Source: an uncultured Bacteriovoracaceae bacterium (lineage in GTDB: Bacteria > Bdellovibrionota > Bacteriovoracia > Bacteriovoracales > Bacteriovoracaceae). Taken from it: a stretch of 49,717 nt of DNA. Shown piece by piece: positions 1 through 6,317 of this stretch (position 1 is its first letter; every line of letters starts with the position of its first letter). The stretch lies in the NCBI GenBank assembly GCA_950054155.1, contig CATLOT010000029.1:1-49717 (forward strand), read 5' to 3'. The notes beneath the pieces are model-generated. The model was not told the origin of the DNA and ran no database searches. It was given only the letters and a program-made list of their open reading frames with translations. Both the position numbers and the translations under genes were made by a program.

Positions 1-587
1 ATAAAAGGGTCCATGTCTTTCGCTGCAAAAATAGAGTGAATGGTCTTGTGTATGGTTATGGATCAGTCCATTGCTTTCATACTGAACACGTTCGTAACTT
101 TAAAAATCTCGACGTCGTTGACTTCACTCTATCGGTTGCAACTGAGGGATTTTGTATTCAGCCCGCTATCGTTTCCAAAACATGTTTCAATACCTCACCC
201 TATATTAGTTTTAAGTCGGGCTTTCGCGAGGCTTCTAAGCTTTCAAGTGCAACAAACTCCTATGCTGGAACCAAACCTGATTTTAGAACTCATGAGAGAT
301 TAAAGGCCTGGACAAGTCTAGGGCTAGATGAGGAATTTGGGGATTGGGTTGTCCTTGGCGCAAGATTGGGGGCTATCCACGGCTTCAAGTATCGTGATAA
401 TCCAGATGAGCTAGCCCGCATCAGTGATCATCTTTGGTTTCGAAATCTCTTTTCTCAATATGAAGGCAAAGAAACAGAGACCTTGTTAAGAGAGGCTCAG
501 GCAGAACTTGAAAAATTTGATTTTTACACAGAAAACTTTACGGCCCGCCAAAGTCGCTACGTTAAAGGGATGCTCTATAGTGTCTAA
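1..587 (+). CDS. 3' part of an unrecognised protein (runs off the left edge)
   Basis: The reading frame is open from base 3 to a TAA at 585-587, so at least 194 residues are present and the true start lies left of the window. The GTG at 36 is probably internal, because the frame stays open before it. I see no signal peptide or membrane segment. A stretch reading FNTSPYISF followed by GFREASKLSS looks like a conserved core, and the C-terminal third is charged and helical. I do not recognise the family with confidence. The neighbouring sugar aminotransferase and epimerase make a role in surface polysaccharide or glycan synthesis possible, but that is context only. Its last 4 bases overlap the 3' end of the convergent aminotransferase gene. 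Confidence 0.7.
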   Translation, partial: KRVHVFRCKNRVNGLVYGYGSVHCFHTEHVRNFKNLDVVDFTLSVATEGFCIQPAIVSKTCFNTSPYISFKSGFREASKLSSATNSYAGTKPDFRTHERLKAWTSLGLDEEFGDWVVLGARLGAIHGFKYRDNPDELARISDHLWFRNLFSQYEGKETETLLREAQAELEKFDFYTENFTARQSRYVKGMLYSV

Positions 588-1681
588 AATTCGGCAAGTG
601 CGGCACAAACATAGTCCACTTCTTCATCAGTGAGTTCTTGGAAAAGAGGCAAGGTAAGAACCCTCTTTGTTTGCTCATAAGCGATTGGAGTAATGCCGTT
701 CGCTTCTTTAAAGAGTTCTTCTTCTGAAATAGTTTTTGGATAGTGAATTCTCGTTAGAATATCTTTTTCTTTAAGGTGATTCTTGAGAGCATCTCTTGAT
801 TCTTGTGAATTACAGAGAATAACAAATTTATGAAAAGTGGAGTGAACGTCATTTGGAATATGTTGAGTTTTAAGTATTTTCGACTCTTTAAGAGCACTCG
901 TGTATCTCTTTGCGATATCTTGACGCCTTTTGATCCACATTGGGAGGAGCTTTAGTTTCTCATTCATGATGGCACCATCATGACTACTTAAAAGACTCTT
1001 ATCACCAAGACGAATAAAATTACCACGCTCATCTCGACCATGAAGCCTTAAACTTTTAGCAAAGAGGTAGAGCTCTTCATTATCGGTAAGAAGGGCTCCT
1101 CCCGCTCCGGTTCCATGGAGTAATTTTGTAGGATCAAAACTAATGGCCGACGCCTCTCCAAAGCTTGCGGCCATACGACCACTTCTCTTAGCCCCAAATG
1201 ATTGTGCAGCATCTTCAATAAGAGAAATTCCTCTTTCTTTACAAAGTGATTCTATATTTTCACAGTCGGTCAGACTGCCAAATAATGAAACGGATAAAAT
1301 TGCCTTAGTCTTTGGGGTGATGGACTCTTGAAAAATTTGAGAAGTCACCATCATAGTCTCGGGATCAATGTCACAAAATATTGGTTTAAGACCAGCTTTC
1401 AATATGGCCGTTGCTGATGAGAGAAAAGAAAAGTTTGTAACGAGAACTTCTGAACCGGCGGGGAGCTTTAAGGCAAGGAGAGCATAGGTGAGGGCATCTG
1501 TACAAGAGCCCAAGGTAAGTGCAAAGCGACGATTGGTAAACTTCGCCAGGGACTCCTCAAAGTGACTAATATCAGGACCATTGAGGTACTGGCCTGTAAG
1601 CCACACTCTTTTTGAAGTCTCATGAATAATATCTTCTAGATTTTTAAACTGACGATCATTTCCAAAAAAGGGGACCTTCAC
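584..1681 (-). CDS. DegT/DnrJ/EryC1/StrS-family PLP sugar aminotransferase
   Basis: 365 residues, the usual length for this family, which transfers an amino group (normally from glutamate) to a nucleotide-linked keto-sugar. Visible family marks are the N-terminal WLTGQYLNG segment, the EDAAQSFGA motif whose Asp (about 157) contacts the PLP ring nitrogen, and SFDPTKLLHGTGAGG, in which Lys186 is the predicted PLP-binding lysine. The start is GTG and overlaps the stop of the upstream epimerase gene as GTGA, with AAGGA upstream, so the two genes are translationally coupled. The product is probably an amino-sugar for lipopolysaccharide, capsule or protein glycosylation; the exact sugar cannot be read from the sequence. 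Confidence 0.93.
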   Translation of the reverse strand: MKVPFFGNDRQFKNLEDIIHETSKRVWLTGQYLNGPDISHFEESLAKFTNRRFALTLGSCTDALTYALLALKLPAGSEVLVTNFSFLSSATAILKAGLKPIFCDIDPETMMVTSQIFQESITPKTKAILSVSLFGSLTDCENIESLCKERGISLIEDAAQSFGAKRSGRMAASFGEASAISFDPTKLLHGTGAGGALLTDNEELYLFAKSLRLHGRDERGNFIRLGDKSLLSSHDGAIMNEKLKLLPMWIKRRQDIAKRYTSALKESKILKTQHIPNDVHSTFHKFVILCNSQESRDALKNHLKEKDILTRIHYPKTISEEELFKEANGITPIAYEQTKRVLTLPLFQELTDEEVDYVCAALAEF

Positions 1682-2586
1682 TCATTTATCCTTTGCGTGG
1701 TGATAATCTTAGCAATACCTTGCTCTAGGTCGAATTGAGGCTTGAAGCCAAGAAGTGTTCTCGCTTTGGTGATGTCGAGGCAGCCTTTCTTAGTTTGATT
1801 AACATCTGAACTTTCTTTGAGGTGAACTTCAAGATTGGGATAGTGAGTTTTTATAATCTCACAGGCTTCAAGGAGGGTTCGTCCACGACCTCTAGAGAGA
1901 TTGAAGACTTCTCCTTGAAAGGGCCCTTTACTCAGAAGAAGATTCACTCCTTCTAAGAAGTCTTCAATGAAAGTGAAGTCCATAAGGCTTTGATGATCAT
2001 TAATACTAAGAGCAAGGCCTTGTTGGGCCCGATCAATAAATTTGTTGATCACGCGCATTCCAGGATCATGGGGTCCGTAAACTGAGGTCGGTCGGATAAT
2101 TGTGTGGGAAATCTCACTCCCTTTTAATTTTTCAAGGCAGATCTTTTCGGCCTCTAGTTTATACTTTCCATAGTCACTCTTTGGCGCTCCACTCATGTCC
2201 TCACTAACAGAATCAGTGTTCACATCACCGTAGACATGACTTGAGCTAAAGAAAGTAAAATTTTTAACTTTATACTTCAAGCAAAGCTCGATGAGGATCT
2301 CTGTTCCTTCGATAATTGATTCTCGGGCTTTTCTTGGATCGGCCTTGGCGTCTTTTGGTGTTGAGGTCATTCCAAGGTGAAGAACTGTGGAGATGGAATT
2401 GCTTTTGAAAAGGTCCTCAATTTGGTCTTTTTGGGTAACGGAAAGTTGATTGATTTGCACAGACTTTGCCAAAAAGGTTGGGCGGTTGGGAGATGTGTCA
2501 ATCCCTAGGACAGGGTGTCCCTTATCTGTGAGGAATTGGCCTAAGTGAGAGCCAATAAAACCTGTCGCACCAGTAATAAAAATCAT
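1678..2586 (-). CDS. NAD-dependent sugar epimerase/dehydratase (extended SDR)
   Basis: 302 residues with an N-terminal Rossmann motif GATGFIGSHL (residues 6-15), a following acidic residue in GID, and the catalytic YxxxK pair as Tyr139 and Lys143 in SDYGKYK. RPTSVYGP after the catalytic pair is typical of UDP-glucose 4-epimerase or GDP/dTDP-sugar dehydratase relatives. It probably supplies the keto- or epimerised nucleotide sugar used by the aminotransferase that overlaps its 3' end (GTGA overlap). No strong Shine-Dalgarno sequence precedes its ATG. Substrate is unknown. The pair forms a two-gene operon read leftward. Confidence 0.9.
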   Translation of the reverse strand: MIFITGATGFIGSHLGQFLTDKGHPVLGIDTSPNRPTFLAKSVQINQLSVTQKDQIEDLFKSNSISTVLHLGMTSTPKDAKADPRKARESIIEGTEILIELCLKYKVKNFTFFSSSHVYGDVNTDSVSEDMSGAPKSDYGKYKLEAEKICLEKLKGSEISHTIIRPTSVYGPHDPGMRVINKFIDRAQQGLALSINDHQSLMDFTFIEDFLEGVNLLLSKGPFQGEVFNLSRGRGRTLLEACEIIKTHYPNLEVHLKESSDVNQTKKGCLDITKARTLLGFKPQFDLEQGIAKIITTQRINE

Positions 2587-2653
2587 GACTTATCATAGCT
2601 TGGTCGTCATCTCTTAGGAAGACCCTTGCTTAGGAGGTAAGTCATTGTAATTA

Positions 2654-2670
2654 TATCGTTTTAAGCGATA
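2654..2670. repeat. small inverted repeat (TATCG / CGATA)
   Basis: A 5-base-pair inverted repeat with a 7-base spacer lies in the divergent region between the epimerase and the Tat-exported protein, just upstream of a possible micro-ORF. It could be an operator, but it is short enough to be chance. Confidence 0.3.
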
Positions 2671-2680
2671 GGGAGGGGCA

Positions 2681-2731
2681 ATGAAGAATATTTACTTTAT
2701 TGTAATCCATGGTGTTTGGTGTATCATCTAA
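2681..2731 (+). other. possible 16-residue hydrophobic micro-ORF with strong Shine-Dalgarno
   Basis: GGGAGGGG at 2671-2678 is followed by ATG at 2681 and 15 further sense codons to TAA, giving MKNIYFIVIHGVWCII. The peptide is hydrophobic with a Lys at the N-terminus. It lies upstream of the Tat-exported beta-helix gene and could be a leader peptide or small membrane protein. An ORF this short can arise by chance, and the best promoter I see for the downstream gene overlaps it, which argues against co-transcription. Confidence 0.25.
2700..2727 (+). promoter_or_regulatory. candidate sigma70-type promoter for the beta-helix gene
   Basis: TTGTAA (2700-2705), a 16-base spacer, then TATCAT (2722-2727), which matches the -10 consensus at five of six positions. 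The predicted start of transcription would be about 40 bases before the ATG at 2774, and a GAGGA ribosome site lies at 2760-2764. Confidence 0.4.
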
Positions 2732-2773
2732 GCATCCTTAAATATTAGATTAAACTTTCTGAGGACGACTAAA

Positions 2774-3457
2774 ATGGATAGACGACGATTCTTAGCACAA
2801 GGCTTAGCAGCTTCAAGTGCTTGTGCCATGCCCCTAAGTCTTTTTGCAAAAGGGAGTACTGGAGACCATATTTACCTTCGCTCCGGTAATATCTCCACCA
2901 GAGAATTCAAGCTTGCGCTTAAGGAAGCTGAGTCTCAAGGGAGAGGAGTTCTTCTTCACCCTAGCAGTGTGATTAACCTCAGTGAAAATATTCAAGTGGG
3001 TGTCTCGGTAACAGGCTCTGGTGGCAAAATTAGAATTGCCGATGAGGCTCAGCTGACTTTTGTTAACCCTAAAGAGGGTACTCAGGTTATAACAGGTGTT
3101 GTTTTTGAGGGGGCTGTTTCTTTTAAAAACTCAAAGCATCAAATCGTAAGCCGAAATTCGTTTAATCAAGGCCCTAGTGCTCATTCTGTCGTCAATTTTC
3201 AGTTCAATGAAAATAAGGTCGATACCAAAGAGGGTCATGGACTTTATATTTCTCACGATATCGAATCAACGATTTCCCACAACAGCATTAGTCTGTATGG
3301 GGCAGGTCATTTCATTTGCCTAGAAGAGTCGATGAAAGCTTCTCTTGTTGAAAATCAGTTTGGGAATAAGACTTCTGGATTAAAGCCAAGTCTCATTGTT
3401 AAAAACAACTCTGAGATTAATCCACAGATAGAATTAAAAAATAATAATCTCGTATAA
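2774..3457 (+). CDS. Tat-exported right-handed beta-helix-like protein
   Basis: 227 residues. The N-terminus MDRRRFLAQGLAASSA has the twin-arginine pattern R-R-x-F-L followed by a hydrophobic stretch ending near LFAKG, so export in folded form by the Tat route is predicted. The mature part has short repeated segments rich in Ser, Asn, His and Val (for example SKHQIVSRNSF, HDIESTISHNSI, KASLVENQF) spaced like coils of a parallel beta-helix, as in NosD- or pectate-lyase-like folds. No catalytic residues can be assigned. GAGGA precedes the ATG. The protein downstream starts 16 bases after its stop, so the two are likely co-transcribed. Substrate could be a polysaccharide; this is inference. Confidence 0.8.
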   Translation: MDRRRFLAQGLAASSACAMPLSLFAKGSTGDHIYLRSGNISTREFKLALKEAESQGRGVLLHPSSVINLSENIQVGVSVTGSGGKIRIADEAQLTFVNPKEGTQVITGVVFEGAVSFKNSKHQIVSRNSFNQGPSAHSVVNFQFNENKVDTKEGHGLYISHDIESTISHNSISLYGAGHFICLEESMKASLVENQFGNKTSGLKPSLIVKNNSEINPQIELKNNNLV

Positions 3458-3473
3458 AGATTTGGAGTTTAAC

Positions 3474-4274
3474 GTGAAAAATATTGTCATTCTAGGTGTC
3501 TCACAATCAGGTATTTTCGAGTTAGCTTCATTAGTTCAAGAGAATGCTAACCCTCAGGAAGGCTATAAGATGCTTGGTGGGTTCTTTAATGTATTTGGTG
3601 ATCGCTACGAAATCCACTGCGAAGATTCTGATGCTAAGAAAACGCTTTCTTCTCATCAAGAGGGCGCTTTTAAGAAGTCATTTGGACTAAATTCAGAATT
3701 AGAAATTGAAGAATTTCGTGACTATGGACTCAAGGGAATGACAGCTGACTCGAGTAAAGAAGAGTTTGCACAACGCCTTGCTATCCTTAAAGAAGCGAAG
3801 GGAAGTCATATTATTACTTTGACGACCTGGGAGTTGGGCCAAATTAAGAAAGTGGCTCCAGAGTTGCTTGAAGAAATTGAAAGCTTTCTCGAGTCGAGCC
3901 ATACAGTGGCCATTGACCTCAATGATATTAAAACTGCAGCGGCTTCTTATGTCCTGGCGACTGAGACAGGACATTGGGTACGTCCTAAGGCAGAGGCACC
4001 ACTTTCCTTAAATGAAAAATTCACGGCTAAGAGTGACGTTCTTAATCAGTTCTCAAATGAAGTTAAATTACTGAAGTCATTTATTAAAAAGATTCCAGCA
4101 TCAAGAGTTGTGACAAGTCTTGAGGTTGAAAAAGGTTCTCAAGCGACGAGAAAAGTCATTGGTACCAATGCGCAACGAGATGCCGTTTTTGCAAAGCCAA
4201 GATATGAAAGAAGTGCTCAAAGTTACATTTCTAATCCATCAGACCTTGAGAGGATTTCATCTTCTTTAGCCTAG
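3474..4274 (+). CDS. uncharacterised protein, GTG start
   Basis: 266 residues from the GTG at 3474, chosen because GGAG (3464-3467) sits 6 bases before it; the in-frame TTG at 3462 would overlap that site. The N-terminus KNIVILGVSQSG is a beta strand plus glycine-containing turn, like the start of a nucleotide- or sulfate-donor-binding fold, but there is no Lys to make a standard P-loop. The remainder is mixed alpha/beta with a basic C-terminal tail. No signal peptide or membrane segment, so it is probably cytoplasmic. I do not recognise it. It lies between the Tat-exported beta-helix gene and a methyltransferase-like gene in the same reading direction, and an intrinsic terminator begins about 50 bases past its stop. 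Confidence 0.75.
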   Translation: MKNIVILGVSQSGIFELASLVQENANPQEGYKMLGGFFNVFGDRYEIHCEDSDAKKTLSSHQEGAFKKSFGLNSELEIEEFRDYGLKGMTADSSKEEFAQRLAILKEAKGSHIITLTTWELGQIKKVAPELLEEIESFLESSHTVAIDLNDIKTAAASYVLATETGHWVRPKAEAPLSLNEKFTAKSDVLNQFSNEVKLLKSFIKKIPASRVVTSLEVEKGSQATRKVIGTNAQRDAVFAKPRYERSAQSYISNPSDLERISSSLA

Positions 4275-4283
4275 GACTGAACA

Positions 4284-4880
4284 CTGGCTTATTGTAAGAA
4301 AATCGCAGATATTGAAAAAAAAATAGCCCTCGAACTTATTGAGGGCTTTTCTCTTTATGGGGATCATTCATTTCAAGATAGTCCCTTTATTCAAGAATGT
4401 TTAAAAAGAAATAACGATCTCAAAAGACTAACGCCGGTAGAGACTTTTGCTGTCGTTGGGGCCGGTAGTATCCCGAGTACCCTCTTAAAAGCGGGAGAGC
4501 TTGGCTTATTTAAAGAATATGTAGCCTTTGACGTCGACCCTGAAGCTAAGGAGCTGGGCTCACAGGTCCTTGAGAAATGGGGTTACAAGGGCCAATACCA
4601 CTTGGGGGATGGATGCTCCCTCTCCTATGGTGACTATGAAACGATCTATATAGCCAATCTCGTCCAAGGGAAAGAGTCAGTATTAAAGCGTGTCCATGAG
4701 ACATGTCGAGATGATGCTCAAGTGGTCATCCGACTGACAAATAGTGGTGGGGATAATGATGTTGACTGCTATTCTTTGGATGCCATTAACGAGCGTGACT
4801 GGAAAATTTTAGAGAGGGGAGAGCCCTCACAAGAGTTTAAAAGCTTTAACGTTTTTCTTAGAAAAAATACCCAAGATTAA
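4284..4880 (+). CDS. nicotianamine-synthase-like SAM-dependent protein, probable CTG start
   Basis: The frame is open from 4281 to TAA at 4878 and reads as a convincing protein: AVVGAGSIPSTLL (SAM-binding glycine motif), VAFDVDPEA (acidic end of strand 2) and HLGDG. The glycine motif with IP and the DVDPEA segment recall nicotianamine synthase and related methyltransferase-fold enzymes. There is no ATG, GTG or TTG in frame before 4602, which lies past those motifs. CTG at 4284 has AGGA (4273-4276) seven bases ahead and is the best start (198 residues). An alternative is slippage on the A9 run at 4315-4323 from the TTG at 4312. A terminator hairpin lies within the early codons. The gene may be functional and gated, 5'-damaged, or affected by a sequencing error. 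Its 3' end overlaps the convergent outer-membrane gene by 23 bases. Confidence 0.6.
   Translation: MAYCKKIADIEKKIALELIEGFSLYGDHSFQDSPFIQECLKRNNDLKRLTPVETFAVVGAGSIPSTLLKAGELGLFKEYVAFDVDPEAKELGSQVLEKWGYKGQYHLGDGCSLSYGDYETIYIANLVQGKESVLKRVHETCRDDAQVVIRLTNSGGDNDVDCYSLDAINERDWKILERGEPSQEFKSFNVFLRKNTQD
4315..4356 (+). terminator. intrinsic terminator inside the start of the methyltransferase-like ORF
   Basis: A run of nine A, then a perfect 7-base-pair stem AGCCCTC (4325-4331) / GAGGGCT (4341-4347) with a 9-base loop, then TTTT and a T-rich tail. This has the full layout of a Rho-independent terminator, 50 bases after the stop of the preceding gene. It also lies within the open frame of the next gene, so it could end transcription of the upstream unit or act as an attenuator. 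Confidence 0.75.
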
Positions 4881-6246
4881 AATAAAGGGTGTCATTGGTT
4901 CGATAGGCACTCCAATAAGATGAAGTTTCTGGAGATTTGAGAAGCTCTAGACCAACAGTCGTAGTCACCTGCTTCCAAGGAAAGAAAATGACCTGGGCGT
5001 TGAGGAGATTGTCTTTTCTCTTGAAATCATAACGAAGGAGATAAGTGAGATGGGCCCAGTCATTTAGGATATGAGAGCCACCAATACCTGCAGCACTTTT
5101 CCATTTAACAGTTTCGCTATAAAAGTCGTCACTTCCCTTTTCGTGATCAGATAAGTAGTGAAGGAAATTAAAAGCATAGGTAGAGAGTTCTGTTCTTAAA
5201 GTCGTACTGTAGTGAACATACGTTTCTCTATTGTATTTTGGCTCAACCTTAAAAAAGTCAGTCGTTAGGGTGCGGTTATTTTCAATTGAAATAGAAATGG
5301 AGTCAAAGTCTTCTCCGAGTCGGGCATTGGGGTCTATGGTGACTACACCAAGAATTGTCTCTGTGTTTTTATAGCGCTGCCTGATTTCACCACCAGTCAT
5401 AATATGATGGTTTACTACAGGATTGGCGTTGACTCTCACCTGGTCGATCCCACTATCATAAAATGCTTCAGCATTAATTCTTAATCTTCTCTCTGGTTTA
5501 TAGATCGAAAAGGCACTGATTTGACCTTTATAGAATTTACTTCCCCAGTCATAAGTCATTCTAAGACCTAAAGACTTTTGAATGATGATATCTCGATACT
5601 CAGGGAGGTTAAGGTCATAGAAAATATCGACTTCTTGATTGGCAATAATCGTTCTCTCAGGAGGTCTCTTGTACCAGTCCGTATTGCTGACAACTTTTCC
5701 CCCTTCGACTTTCACCGAAGGATTGAGAGCGGGAATATAGAAGTAGCTTAAGAAAACCTCAGTTTTAAGGTGACCATCACGAGTCGAGTAATGAAAACCG
5801 GTGAGGCCTTCACTCTTAGTATCCATAAGGCGAAAGCCTCTCGTATTTTGAAAGTGATCAAGCTGCCAAAAGTTTTCATTGGGGTGCCAATTAAGTTTCT
5901 TTCTGCCTAAGGTGTATCGGGATTGGTTCTCTCCTACATATCTAATATAGGCTTCCCCAAGAGAGGGGCTGAATTCCTTGTTATTGAGATAAAAGCGTAG
6001 GTCACCGTTAAAGCCAGCCTGAATAGAGGACTTCTTGAGGTTATAGGAGTGACTAATATCAAGCCAGTCAGAGTTCTTAGTTTTGTTCTGAGGGTCATTG
6101 AGACGCAGGAACTTCTCGTAGCCAATCTTAGTTACAGAAGAGTCTTCCTCCGCATAAGTGTTTGAAACTAAATAGACGACTGAGCTCAGAAGAAGAGAGG
6201 TTAAGGCAAATCTGTGCAAAGTTTGGGCATGCTGTAAAAGTGCCAT
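4858..6246 (-). CDS. predicted outer-membrane beta-barrel protein
   Basis: 462 residues from the ATG at 6246; an ATG at 6265-6267 would add seven residues but coincides with the AAGGAG that probably serves as ribosome site. The N-terminus has a hydrophobic signal (ALTSLLLSSVVYLVSNTYA) with a likely cut after TYA. The mature protein is rich in alternating hydrophobic/polar strands with Tyr and Trp, and ends in FNLGYFF, an aromatic C-terminus typical of proteins inserted by the Bam complex. The segment YTLGRKKLNWHPNENFWQLDHFQN near the N-terminus resembles porin-like inward loops. No transport substrate can be assigned. It is a single leftward gene, convergent with the methyltransferase-like gene and divergent from the large lipoprotein. 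Confidence 0.82.
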   Translation of the reverse strand: MALLQHAQTLHRFALTSLLLSSVVYLVSNTYAEEDSSVTKIGYEKFLRLNDPQNKTKNSDWLDISHSYNLKKSSIQAGFNGDLRFYLNNKEFSPSLGEAYIRYVGENQSRYTLGRKKLNWHPNENFWQLDHFQNTRGFRLMDTKSEGLTGFHYSTRDGHLKTEVFLSYFYIPALNPSVKVEGGKVVSNTDWYKRPPERTIIANQEVDIFYDLNLPEYRDIIIQKSLGLRMTYDWGSKFYKGQISAFSIYKPERRLRINAEAFYDSGIDQVRVNANPVVNHHIMTGGEIRQRYKNTETILGVVTIDPNARLGEDFDSISISIENNRTLTTDFFKVEPKYNRETYVHYSTTLRTELSTYAFNFLHYLSDHEKGSDDFYSETVKWKSAAGIGGSHILNDWAHLTYLLRYDFKRKDNLLNAQVIFFPWKQVTTTVGLELLKSPETSSYWSAYRTNDTLYFNLGYFF

Positions 6247-6317
6247 GATACGGGGATTCTCCTTCATTGGCCTCTCTAAATCATCTAGAATTAAGTATAA
6301 AGGAAATTTGTAAGTCT

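Noticed and set aside
4357-4404. ATG just after the terminator at 4315-4356
   Set aside because: It is in a different frame from the methyltransferase-like ORF and stops after 15 codons, so it does not supply the missing start.
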